Shown here: positions 19,374-27,162 of the stretch, piece by piece
How the letters are laid out: every line of letters begins with the position of its first letter
Numbering within the stretch: the first letter of the stretch is position 1
Source: Prochlorococcus sp. AG-418-I21
Lineage (GTDB): Bacteria; Cyanobacteriota; Cyanobacteriia; PCC-6307; Cyanobiaceae
Assembly (NCBI GenBank): GCA_003214115.1
Contig: QCMA01000006.1
Location: 1 to 55,500, forward strand
Direction: 5' to 3'
Length of the DNA stretch: 55,500 bases
The notes under the pieces: model-generated
Databases searched by the model: none
Seen by the model: only the letters and a program-made list of their open reading frames with translations
What the model was told of the DNA's origin: nothing
Made by a program: the position numbers and the translations under genes

Positions 19374-19550
19374 ATGACTGATATAAAACAAAAGAAAGAA
19401 AACGTAAAAATGCATTTAAAAGATTTAAGGCAAAACTTAAAAAAAATGCACTTAGAAGTTACAGAAGAATTAAGATTACCTCAGCCAGATGATGTAAAAA
19501 AATTGATGAAAGAAATGGATCAGTTACTAAAAGTAATAGAATCAAATTAA
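19374..19550 (+). CDS. Small helical protein
   Basis: A 58-residue frame, all charged helix (DIKQKKENVKMHLKDLRQNL), with a heptad-like spacing of Leu and Met, so it may form a coiled coil. The break ELRLPQPDDVKKLM separates two helices. Clean ATG and a TAA stop; no known family. Confidence 0.5.
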   Translation: MTDIKQKKENVKMHLKDLRQNLKKMHLEVTEELRLPQPDDVKKLMKEMDQLLKVIESN

Positions 19551-19590
19551 ACTATAATTTGAATAACTCGAATCATCAAAAGTATAAATA

Positions 19591-19941
19591 ATGATAAGAA
19601 TAAAAAGATTTCCACAATTACTTTTAATTGCAATTTTCTTAAGTTCTTGTAAGACATCAATCAAACAAGAATATCCCATTAATAATATTAAAGAAAATAT
19701 TAATCAGAATAATAATTCAGAAAAGAAGAGAATGGAAATAAAATTTTCCTGTGGAGAAGATGGTATTTCAGAATACTTAAATGACGGATGGATTATCTTA
19801 AAAGAAGACTCCCAAGAAAAAATATGTACTTGGAAATCTGTTCCTGCCTCAAAAGATTGTGATATGGAAAAAGATAAAGGATGTAGAATAACAAAGCCTG
19901 ATAAAATTGGGGAAGAGAAAATCTATCTATTAGAAAAATAA
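19591..19941 (+). CDS. Small lipoprotein
   Basis: A 116-residue protein with a lipoprotein signal (FPQLLLIAIFLSSC, lipid Cys about residue 20). The mature part contains five further cysteines (KFSCGEDGIS, KICTWK, KDCDMEKDKGCR), a density that suggests disulfides in the periplasm. No known family. Confidence 0.6.
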   Translation: MIRIKRFPQLLLIAIFLSSCKTSIKQEYPINNIKENINQNNNSEKKRMEIKFSCGEDGISEYLNDGWIILKEDSQEKICTWKSVPASKDCDMEKDKGCRITKPDKIGEEKIYLLEK

Positions 19942-19948
19942 ATTTTTT

Positions 19949-20077
19949 ATGACTAAAAAATTAGAGTATTTAGTAGATTTAATTTTTAAGAAATTAAAAA
20001 ATTACAAGTCAAAAAAACTATTATTAGAAAAAAATGAGTTTAATAAATTTATTTCTTCACTTTTTAAAGAGAACTAA
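19949..20077 (+). CDS. Very small basic protein
   Basis: A 42-residue frame beginning MTKKLEYLVDLIFKKLKNYK, all helix with regular Leu/Ile spacing. It follows the lipoprotein gene by 7 bases and may be co-transcribed. Reality is uncertain because of its size. Confidence 0.4.
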   Translation: MTKKLEYLVDLIFKKLKNYKSKKLLLEKNEFNKFISSLFKEN

Positions 20078-20150
20078 ATTTAAGGGGAATTTAATTCAAG
20101 GAGAATTTAATTAAAATTGCTATAGTTTAAATATCTTTCTAGATAATAAT

Positions 20151-20246
20151 ATGTATAATTTTTCTTCACTAACATTAATTCTAATAATTACTTTTATTTT
20201 AAGCCTCTATTTTTTGTTTAGGGTTACTTCAAATACAAAGAATTAA
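20151..20246 (+). CDS. Membrane microprotein
   Basis: A 31-residue frame that is one membrane helix with a short tail: MYNFSSLTLILIITFILSLY, then FLFRVTSNTKN. Such one-helix proteins are common in this genus, both as photosystem subunits and as unknowns. No family recognised. Confidence 0.42.
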   Translation: MYNFSSLTLILIITFILSLYFLFRVTSNTKN

Positions 20247-20265
20247 AAATAATTCTTATATTATT

Positions 20266-20448
20266 TTAGATTATTGGGTCTTCCCTAAGTAGCAATATTG
20301 TATGTTTTTTTAAACCATCATTAAGCCATTCTTTATATTCTTCAAAGACGCAATTTTTATCTGAATTATCTAGTAGATTAATTCTTTTTTTTGCATTATC
20401 TAAAGCTACTTTGATACAGAATTCATAGCTTTTTGAATTTTCTTGCAT
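20266..20448 (-). CDS. Small hypothetical protein
   Basis: A 60-residue protein (CIKVALDNAKKRINLLDNSD, then CVFEEYKEWLNDGL) with helical character and two cysteines. Convergent with the microprotein gene to its left. No known family. Confidence 0.48.
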   Translation of the reverse strand: MQENSKSYEFCIKVALDNAKKRINLLDNSDKNCVFEEYKEWLNDGLKKHTILLLREDPII

Positions 20449-20587
20449 ATGTTTTTTTCAAATTTTAGTAAAAATAATTCTCTATTCTGTAATGAAAATA
20501 ACAATAATAAGCTTTGATATGATAAGAGTATCAAGCAATACGGAAGAATATTTTATATATTTGTGATAATGAGATTTTAAGAACATT

Positions 20588-20782
20588 ATGTCATACGAAG
20601 CAGGCAGTAAAGAATGTAGACATTTGATAGAAGCAAAAGAGAGTCTTCTATCAGCAATGTATGCTTTAAGCAATATAAATTCAACAGATCTAATCCAAAG
20701 CCAAATTAAAGAAATTTACAATGAATTAGAACAAATGCACGATAACCGAAAAAAAATAGAATCAGCTACTAATTATAGATAA
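20588..20782 (+). CDS. Small helical protein
   Basis: A 64-residue protein with alternating charge and Leu/Met (LIEAKESLLSAMYALSNINS, then QSQIKEIYNELEQMHDNRKK), suggesting a helical hairpin. The minus-strand neighbour just downstream is of the same size and style, and the two end tail to tail. No known family. Confidence 0.5.
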   Translation: MSYEAGSKECRHLIEAKESLLSAMYALSNINSTDLIQSQIKEIYNELEQMHDNRKKIESATNYR

Positions 20783-20805
20783 TTTATTCAAATTAATTAA
20801 AACTT

Positions 20806-21003
20806 TCAGAATTGGTTCTTTATCTTCTTTACTCTTTTATCTGATAATAAATCCAATAAAGCATTTAATTGTGCATGAACTTCTTTAGCTTCATTTAGAT
20901 CTGGCAACAAATCTTCCTTGATAAGCATTTGATGCATTTCTCTAAGCTCTAACCTTATATATCTGAGGTGAGAACATACTTCCTCTCTCTTAGTTGCACT
21001 CAT
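20806..21003 (-). CDS. Small helical protein
   Basis: A 65-residue protein with two predicted helices (CSHLRYIRLELREMHQMLIK and NEAKEVHAQLNALLDLLSDK). It is convergent with a similar small helical protein 23 bases away. No known family. Confidence 0.5.
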   Translation of the reverse strand: MSATKREEVCSHLRYIRLELREMHQMLIKEDLLPDLNEAKEVHAQLNALLDLLSDKRVKKIKNQF

Positions 21004-21138
21004 ATTTGCTTTATAATTATCATATTATACAATATTGTCTTTTTAGATTCTAATTAATTTGGTCTTCACTAAAAAACTAATTAAGACTCTAAAACATATT
21101 AAAATCTTTTAAAGTTAAGTTTCAGTGATATATCTTTT

Positions 21139-21312
21139 ATGAAAAAGAAAAAGTCAAAAAAAATTCAAACTAATAAAAATTTCAAAAATCAGGAACTAGG
21201 TCAAACAAAAAATTCTGCAAAATTAGTTCTTTTTGTATTTGGAATAGGTCCAATAATTGGGATAATAATATTTTTATACACTAAGGGATTTTTCAATTCA
21301 CCAACTATTTAA
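21139..21312 (+). CDS. Small single-span membrane protein
   Basis: A 57-residue frame with a very basic N-terminus (MKKKKSKKIQTNKNFK) and one membrane helix (LVLFVFGIGPIIGIIIFLYT). The positive-inside rule places the N-terminus in the cytoplasm. No known family. Confidence 0.5.
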   Translation: MKKKKSKKIQTNKNFKNQELGQTKNSAKLVLFVFGIGPIIGIIIFLYTKGFFNSPTI

Positions 21313-21370
21313 TTCTTAATTTTAAAAGATTAAAAGAAAGTGATTTATTTCAACAAAAATCTAAAAATAA

Positions 21371-21574
21371 TTATTGAAACTTTTTTAATGAAAATATTCT
21401 GAATTCAACCATTTTTCTGGCATTTTCTGGATGAGAGATTAAAAAAGGGTGGTCTGATAAAAGTTCAAATACCTTATCTATCTTAAATCGTAAATCATCA
21501 CAATCAATATTTTCCCATTCCTCATCAAATGACATTGCAAAGCTATCAGCATTATCATAAAGTTTATTTTTCAT
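21371..21574 (-). CDS. Small hypothetical protein
   Basis: A 67-residue acidic protein (SFDEEWENIDCDDLRFKIDK, then ELLSDHPFLISHPENARKMV). Clean ATG start, no membrane segment, no known family. Confidence 0.48.
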   Translation of the reverse strand: MKNKLYDNADSFAMSFDEEWENIDCDDLRFKIDKVFELLSDHPFLISHPENARKMVEFRIFSLKKFQ

Positions 21575-21790
21575 AATATTTAGATTTTAAATTAAGAAAA
21601 TTTCAGAAATAGGACCTAATAGGAGAGATTTATTATAAGAAGAATAAAACAATCATCAAGTTTATTTCAGAAATACTTCTTTTATGAGTATTCCTTAAGA
21701 ATTATACTTTAATCTCCTTTTTTAAAATTGAACAAGGTACTAATTATAAAATTCTAATTTCATTTGACAGAAGTGTTACAATATCGACAT

Positions 21791-22171
21791 ATGTTAAGAT
21801 TCATGGAAACTAAAGTAAAAAGGATAGGATATCTCCCAAGAAAGAGAGTACTTGAAATTATTGATGAGATATCCAAGAGCGAATCTATAAGTAGATCCAA
21901 GGTAGTTGGAATATTAGTTGAGGAAGCATTAGATGCTAGAGGAATTGCTAATTTTGGATATAGCAATATAAGTAAGTCAACTATATACAAATCGGATAAT
22001 TATAAAGATCTTCAAAATGAGAATAACCACTTAAGAGATTCAGAAGATGAATTTGTTGATGATAGTGGTTACACTGTTTCTTCTCACAAAACTTTAGATC
22101 GCTCAATATCTTCTGCAGATATTGAATTAGCAAATAAAATTAATATACTTAAAGAATCTGGATTAATATAA
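21791..22171 (+). CDS. Possible small DNA-binding protein (ribbon-helix-helix-like N-terminus)
   Basis: About 126 residues. The segment KVKRIGYLPRKRVLEIIDEI and then SISRSKVVGILVEEALDARG has the strand-helix-helix layout of CopG/Arc-type dimers (short basic strand, helix, turn with Ser-x-Ser, helix). The second half is polar and probably disordered. The start could be ATG at 21791 or 21803, or a TTG at 21764; I take the first ATG. It may control neighbouring genes; this is a fold guess from layout only. Confidence 0.5.
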   Translation: MLRFMETKVKRIGYLPRKRVLEIIDEISKSESISRSKVVGILVEEALDARGIANFGYSNISKSTIYKSDNYKDLQNENNHLRDSEDEFVDDSGYTVSSHKTLDRSISSADIELANKINILKESGLI

Positions 22172-22302
22172 CTTTCATTGGGTAATTATTTTATTTTTTA
22201 ATGCATAACATCTGTTCTTTGTTTATTCTTAGTCCAGAAGAATATTCTTTTTCCATAATTCGAATATTAAATCCTTTCTGATATTAATTTTGAAATAAAA
22301 AA

Positions 22303-23622
22303 ATGAAAGATATTAAATGTCCTTCCTGCGGCAAAACTTTCCGAATTGATCCCAGCAGCTTTGAAGAAATACTTCTTCAGATAAAAGATGAGGAATTTAA
22401 CAAACAAATAAAAGAAAGACTTCTTTTGGTTGAAGAAGATAATAAAAAAGCTTTGGAAATCTTAAAGAGCGAATTAAAAATAAAGTTAATAGAGCAAAAT
22501 CGCATTAAAGAGTCTGAGATCCAAGCTCTTGAATCTAAATTAAAAATAGCTGAAGAGAAGAAAACAAACTCACTGAATGATTTAAAAAATCAAGCAGCAA
22601 ATAAAATTAATTCTCTGAATAATGAATTAAACAAATTAAAGGACGAAATTAAAAACCAATCTATAATTTCAGAATTATCTTTAAAAAACAAAGTCAATGA
22701 AGCTGTTATTAATTTAGAGAAAGAAAACTCATCATTAACAAATTCTATTGAAAAGCTGAGACTTGAACATTCAATTAATGAAAAATTAATTGAAGAAAAG
22801 TTTAAAAGCAAAATTAGTGAAAGGGATCTGACTATTCAGGAATTAAGAGAAATGAAGTCTAGATTATCTACAAAGATGGTAGGGGAAACCTTAGAAATCC
22901 ATTGCGAAACTCAATTTAATCTTAATCGTGCGTCTGCGTTTAAAAACTCATATTTCGAAAAGGATAATGATGCCTCATCGGGCAGTAAAGGGGACTATAT
23001 ATTTAGAGAATTTGATAAAAATAAAACAGAAGTAGTATCAATAATGTTTGAGATGAAGAATGAAAGTTTAAATGGAACTAATAAAAGAAAAAACGAAGAT
23101 TTCTTAAAAGAATTAGATAAAGATAGAAAGCAAAAATCATGTGAATACGCAGTGCTCGTATCGCTTCTAGAACCAGATAGTGAACTTTATAATGCAGGAA
23201 TAGTAGACGTGTCTCATAGATTTCCAAAGATGTATGTCATAAGACCGCAATTTTTCTTGCCCATTATTTCTCTGTTAAGAAATGCATCTATGGAAACCTT
23301 AAAATACAAATCACAAATTGATTTAATGAGAAGAGAGAATTACGACATAACTAATTTTGAAAGTACTCTTGAGCAATTCAAAAGTGCAGTAGGTAAAAAT
23401 GTTTCACTTGCCCAGGATAGATTTAATGATGCAATTTCAGAAATTGACAAATCAATAACCCATTTACAAAAAACCAAAGAAGCTTTAATTCTTTCGAAAA
23501 AACATCTTTTATCTGCTGACAGCAAATCTCAAGATTTGACAGTAAAGAAATTAACTAGAAATAATCCAACCATGAAGAAAAAGTTTAATGATTTAAATAA
23601 TTTCGAAGATGAAGTTGCCTAA
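22303..23622 (+). CDS. DUF2130 protein with zinc ribbon, long coiled coil and nuclease-like core
   Basis: A 439-residue protein. Residues 1-12 hold CPSCGK, a zinc-ribbon half. About residues 30-190 are a long coiled coil. The C-terminal domain is the DUF2130 core: KMVGETLEIHCE, YFEKDNDASSGSKGDYIF, SIMFEMKNES, KNEDFLKELDKDRKQKSCEY and the tail LTVKKLTRNNPTMKKK. GDYIF followed about 20 residues later by EMK matches the D...ExK pattern of PD-(D/E)XK nucleases. The family occurs patchily in many unrelated bacteria, which suggests transfer. Its job is unknown; a nuclease role is my inference. Confidence 0.8.
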   Translation: MKDIKCPSCGKTFRIDPSSFEEILLQIKDEEFNKQIKERLLLVEEDNKKALEILKSELKIKLIEQNRIKESEIQALESKLKIAEEKKTNSLNDLKNQAANKINSLNNELNKLKDEIKNQSIISELSLKNKVNEAVINLEKENSSLTNSIEKLRLEHSINEKLIEEKFKSKISERDLTIQELREMKSRLSTKMVGETLEIHCETQFNLNRASAFKNSYFEKDNDASSGSKGDYIFREFDKNKTEVVSIMFEMKNESLNGTNKRKNEDFLKELDKDRKQKSCEYAVLVSLLEPDSELYNAGIVDVSHRFPKMYVIRPQFFLPIISLLRNASMETLKYKSQIDLMRRENYDITNFESTLEQFKSAVGKNVSLAQDRFNDAISEIDKSITHLQKTKEALILSKKHLLSADSKSQDLTVKKLTRNNPTMKKKFNDLNNFEDEVA

Positions 23623-23717
23623 TTAAAAAAGTTTTTGAAATTAATAATAGTTAAAAATATATTTAATTTCTAATTTATAAATATAGTATAAATAATAAAT
23701 TACATGGTAAAAAAATA

Positions 23718-23999
23718 ATGTCCATCAACACTCCTATTTTTAGTATTGCCAAAGATCTTAACGTCGAAAGTAATAGAATATTATTAGCCTGCAAGAAACT
23801 TGGAATCAACGCAAAAGGTGCGACAAAAAGATTAAATGAAGAAGAATTAGAAAAAATTAAAAGTTATTTTGAAACAGGCAAAAATGTGTCAGATGAAGTG
23901 ATCAATTTAAATAAAGTTAAAACCAAAAGTAGTTCTAAAAAAATTATAGAAAAGGTAAAGATAAAATATTTTGCAAACAGACTTATTCGCAAATCTTAA
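23718..23999 (+). CDS. Stand-alone IF-2 N-terminal-domain protein
   Basis: A 93-residue protein. Residues 5-55 (IFSIAKDLNVESNRILLACK, then KLGINAKGATKRLNEEELEK) match the IF2_N domain found at the front of bacterial translation initiation factor IF-2. Here it is free, followed by a lysine-rich tail. IF2_N is a small three-helix module thought to help IF-2 bind the ribosome or other partners. The full IF-2 must be encoded elsewhere, so this is either a domain copy that became a separate gene or an RNA/ribosome-binding regulator. Confidence 0.62.
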   Translation: MSINTPIFSIAKDLNVESNRILLACKKLGINAKGATKRLNEEELEKIKSYFETGKNVSDEVINLNKVKTKSSSKKIIEKVKIKYFANRLIRKS

Positions 24000-24083
24000 A
24001 TAAAAATAATTTTTTCTAATTACTTAAAGGAATAAGCCACCGATGAAAAAAATAATAATTTATCATAAGTAAAAATACTTAAA

Positions 24084-24497
24084 ATGAGATTAAGCAAAAT
24101 TTTAAATTCTCTTGAAAACTCTTGGGAAAGAGATCGTATTCTTTTAAATATAAAGAGAGGATTAGGAACAGATGAGATAGTTAATGAATTTCTTGTGAAA
24201 AACGAAAGCCAAATTAAAGAATTAAACTCTTTATTAAGACCTGAAGATATTGATTTATTAAATCAAGTAGAAAAACTATCAACTTGTGAATCTAAATTAA
24301 TAAATGAAATTAAAAATTTAAATTACTTAGAAAATGATGAAAATAATCACATTCTAAATGAGAAAAAAATTGCGCCATCTAATAGAGTTTCTCATAACAA
24401 AATAAGTTCATTCATGATTAATTGGAGTAACAAATTTGTAGTTATTGCTTTACTAACAATTTCAGCCATAGCTTTATCAAAACAAGCGTGGGCATAA
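24084..24497 (+). CDS. Hypothetical tail-anchored membrane protein
   Basis: A 137-residue protein. A helical N-terminal part (ILNSLENSWERDRILLNIKR) and a polar middle end in one membrane helix at the very C-terminus (FVVIALLTISAIALSKQAWA), so it is probably tail-anchored with the bulk in the cytoplasm. It stands 35 bases before the repair cassette on the same strand. No known family. Confidence 0.55.
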   Translation: MRLSKILNSLENSWERDRILLNIKRGLGTDEIVNEFLVKNESQIKELNSLLRPEDIDLLNQVEKLSTCESKLINEIKNLNYLENDENNHILNEKKIAPSNRVSHNKISSFMINWSNKFVVIALLTISAIALSKQAWA

Positions 24498-24532
24498 TTA
24501 GCTAAATTAACTTCATTAAAAGAGATGAAGTT

Positions 24533-25519
24533 TTGAGAACTAAACAAGAATATTTAATTAGATATAAAGATAGAAATCTTTATTGTGAACTTGCTGATAT
24601 CTGGATTGATCCAAGCAAGCCAGTAAAACAGGCATTAATAACTCATGCTCATTTTGATCACTTTACATTTGGCTGCGAAGAATATATTTCTACTAGGGAA
24701 ACTGCGATACTTCTTAAAGAAAGAGTTGGAGATAATATCAAAATTAAGACTTTTGAATATGGAGAGGAATTTAAGATAAATGGCATTAATATTTCTTTTC
24801 ATCCATCCGGTCACATTCTTGGATCTAGTCAAATAAGGTTTATTTTTGCTGAAGAAAAATGGCTAATTTCAGGTGACTATAAGCTTCAAAAAGATGAGAC
24901 TTGCAAACAATATGAAATAGTAAAAACTGATTATTTAATAAGTGAATGTACTTTTGGTTTACCAATATTTAAATGGGATGAAACAAATAAAATAGCAAAT
25001 GATATTTCAAAATGGATAACTAATTCACCGGAAAAAACATCTTTACTTTTCTGCTATTCACTAGGAAAAGCTCAGAGATTGTTAAACGAAATAAGTCAAA
25101 CAAATTTTAAAGGCAATATTTATTCCCATGACAGTATTCATAAAATGAACAATATTTATAAAAAACTTGGAATTGATATTAAAGATACTATAAAAATCGA
25201 AAATAAAAAAAAAATTGATGAACTTAAAGGAAGTTTAATATTATTACCCCCATCTCTGAGTAAGGGCTCTTATTTAAAAAATTTCAAAAATATTCAAACA
25301 GCTTTTGCAAGTGGATGGATGTCAATAAGAGCTCTCAGAAAAAGATCAGGATATGACAAAGGATTCGCAATTTCTGATCATGCAGATTGGGAGGGAATTC
25401 TGGAAGTAGTAAAAAAGTCCGAAGCAAAAAATGTATTTTTTCATCATGGAGATAGTGAAGCCTTAAGTAAATATTTAGTTGAAAAGGAATCAATAAATGT
25501 CCTTTTATTCGGTAAATAA
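24533..25519 (+). CDS. Ligase-associated DNA exonuclease, metallo-beta-lactamase fold
   Basis: A 328-residue enzyme of the MBL/beta-CASP type. The zinc-binding THAHFDHF (HxHxDH), GHILGSSQIRF, the DY in ISGDYKLQ and AISDHADWEG are all present. Members of the ligase-associated group act as DNA exonucleases beside an ATP-dependent ligase. It starts with TTG at 24533 after an AGAGATGAAG ribosome site, and ends 2 bases before the ligase gene. First gene of a four-gene repair cassette. Confidence 0.88.
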   Translation: MRTKQEYLIRYKDRNLYCELADIWIDPSKPVKQALITHAHFDHFTFGCEEYISTRETAILLKERVGDNIKIKTFEYGEEFKINGINISFHPSGHILGSSQIRFIFAEEKWLISGDYKLQKDETCKQYEIVKTDYLISECTFGLPIFKWDETNKIANDISKWITNSPEKTSLLFCYSLGKAQRLLNEISQTNFKGNIYSHDSIHKMNNIYKKLGIDIKDTIKIENKKKIDELKGSLILLPPSLSKGSYLKNFKNIQTAFASGWMSIRALRKRSGYDKGFAISDHADWEGILEVVKKSEAKNVFFHHGDSEALSKYLVEKESINVLLFGK

Positions 25520-25521
25520 AT

Positions 25522-27162
25522 ATGAGCTTAAAAAAGTTTTCAGAATTATTTGGAGATCTAGATTCAATTAATAGTACAAATAATAAAATTGAAGTATTAA
25601 AGAACTATTTTTTATCTAATGATCCAATAGATAATTCATGGGCAATATATTTACTAACTGGAAAAAGTAATAAGAGATTTATTAGTGGAAGATATTTAAA
25701 AAATCTTTTTTCTCATATATACGATTATCCTCAATGGTTAATTGATAAATGTTATTTAAAAGTTGGTGATTCTGCTGAGGTAATAACGTTATTACTTAAA
25801 AATAAAACTGATTCTAGAAAAAAGAAATTATCAAATATAAGTCTCAATGAATTACTAAGTGAAACAATACCTTCATTATCAAAACTTAATGAGGAGGAGA
25901 AAAATTTAGAAATTAAAAATCTTTGGGAAAGATTACCTGAAGATAACCATCTAATTTTTAATAAAATTCTTACAGGAACTTTTAGAGTAGGAGTATCTAT
26001 CGGTTTAATCACAAAATCAATATCAAAACTAATTAATATTGAAGAAGAGATTATTTCTCATAGGTTGATGGGTGATTTTAAACCTTCAATTGATTCATAT
26101 GAATTTTTAATTAACAAGAATATCAATCTTCAAGAGTTAAATTCCAAACCATTTCCATTTCTTCTAGCAAATACTATTGAAAATAAAATCTTCAAAAATT
26201 CAATAAATGATTTTCAATTTGAATGGAAATACGACGGAATAAGGATGCAATTAATTAAAAGATCAGGCAATGTTTCGTTATGGACAAGAGGGCAAGAATT
26301 AGTAAATGAATCTTTCCCAGAATTAATAGAGAAAATGTCACATATAAAAGATGATTTTGTTCTTGATGGGGAATTATTAGTATGGAATTTTAAAGAACAA
26401 ATTGCCTTTGATTTTTCTTTACTTCAAAAAAGAATAAATAGAAAGTCTCCTTCTAGGTCAATCCAAATAAAATATCCAATTATTTTTATTGCTTATGATC
26501 TTTTAGAGATTAATGGGATAGATATAAGAGAAATAAAATTAGAAAATAGAAGAATTGAGTTAGAAAAACATTTTTCAAAATGGCAAAATAAAACTGAGAA
26601 TAATATCTCTTATATTTTCAAAATATGTGATTTGATCTTTCCTAAAGATTGGCCTGATGCTCTAACTTATAAAGAGAAATCTCGAGAAAATAATACTGAA
26701 GGATTAATAATTAAGAAAAAGACTTCTATATACTCCTCTGGTAGAAAGAAAGGTATTTGGTGGAAATATAAAGTTGATCCTATGCAGCTGGATGCTGTTC
26801 TAATTTACGCTAAGGCGGGGAGCGGTAGACGAGCTGGTCTGTATACAGATTACAGTTTTGCATTATGGAAAGACCAAGAATTAATTAAATTTGCAAGTGC
26901 ATATTCTGGTTTAACGAATATAGAGATTAAAGAGTTAGACAAATGGATAAGGAAAAATACAATAGAAAAATTTGGTCCTGTTCGATCGTTAAAACCTGAA
27001 ATGGTATTCGAAATATCTTTTGAAAAAATACAAATTTCAAAACGTCATAAGTCTGGCATTGCAGTAAGATTTCCAAGAATAACAAAATGGAGAAAAGATA
27101 AAAAAATCAATGATGCAGATAGCCTCGAGAATGCTTTTGAATTGATGAAAAAAATATCATGA
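25522..27162 (+). CDS. ATP-dependent DNA ligase (ligase-associated repair type)
   Basis: A 546-residue ligase. The adenylated lysine is Lys236 in KYDGIR (motif I, KxDGxR). Motif III is FVLDGELLVW, motif IV TEGLIIKK, and motif V WWKYKVDP. An N-terminal all-helix DNA-binding domain covers residues 1-200 and an OB domain follows the catalytic core. Bacteria normally rely on NAD-dependent LigA for replication, so this ATP ligase is an accessory repair enzyme. It lacks the Ku-linked polymerase and nuclease domains of LigD. Its stop overlaps the helicase start (ATGA). Confidence 0.92.
   Translation: MSLKKFSELFGDLDSINSTNNKIEVLKNYFLSNDPIDNSWAIYLLTGKSNKRFISGRYLKNLFSHIYDYPQWLIDKCYLKVGDSAEVITLLLKNKTDSRKKKLSNISLNELLSETIPSLSKLNEEEKNLEIKNLWERLPEDNHLIFNKILTGTFRVGVSIGLITKSISKLINIEEEIISHRLMGDFKPSIDSYEFLINKNINLQELNSKPFPFLLANTIENKIFKNSINDFQFEWKYDGIRMQLIKRSGNVSLWTRGQELVNESFPELIEKMSHIKDDFVLDGELLVWNFKEQIAFDFSLLQKRINRKSPSRSIQIKYPIIFIAYDLLEINGIDIREIKLENRRIELEKHFSKWQNKTENNISYIFKICDLIFPKDWPDALTYKEKSRENNTEGLIIKKKTSIYSSGRKKGIWWKYKVDPMQLDAVLIYAKAGSGRRAGLYTDYSFALWKDQELIKFASAYSGLTNIEIKELDKWIRKNTIEKFGPVRSLKPEMVFEISFEKIQISKRHKSGIAVRFPRITKWRKDKKINDADSLENAFELMKKIS

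Noticed and set aside
20482-20673. Minus-strand frame of 63 codons overlapping the gene at 20588
   Set aside because: The plus-strand frame has a more protein-like sequence and an ATG; the two overlap by most of their length.
22201-22281. 26-codon frame before the DUF2130 gene
   Set aside because: ATG present but no ribosome site, no membrane or other coherent pattern, and it is short enough to be chance at this base composition.
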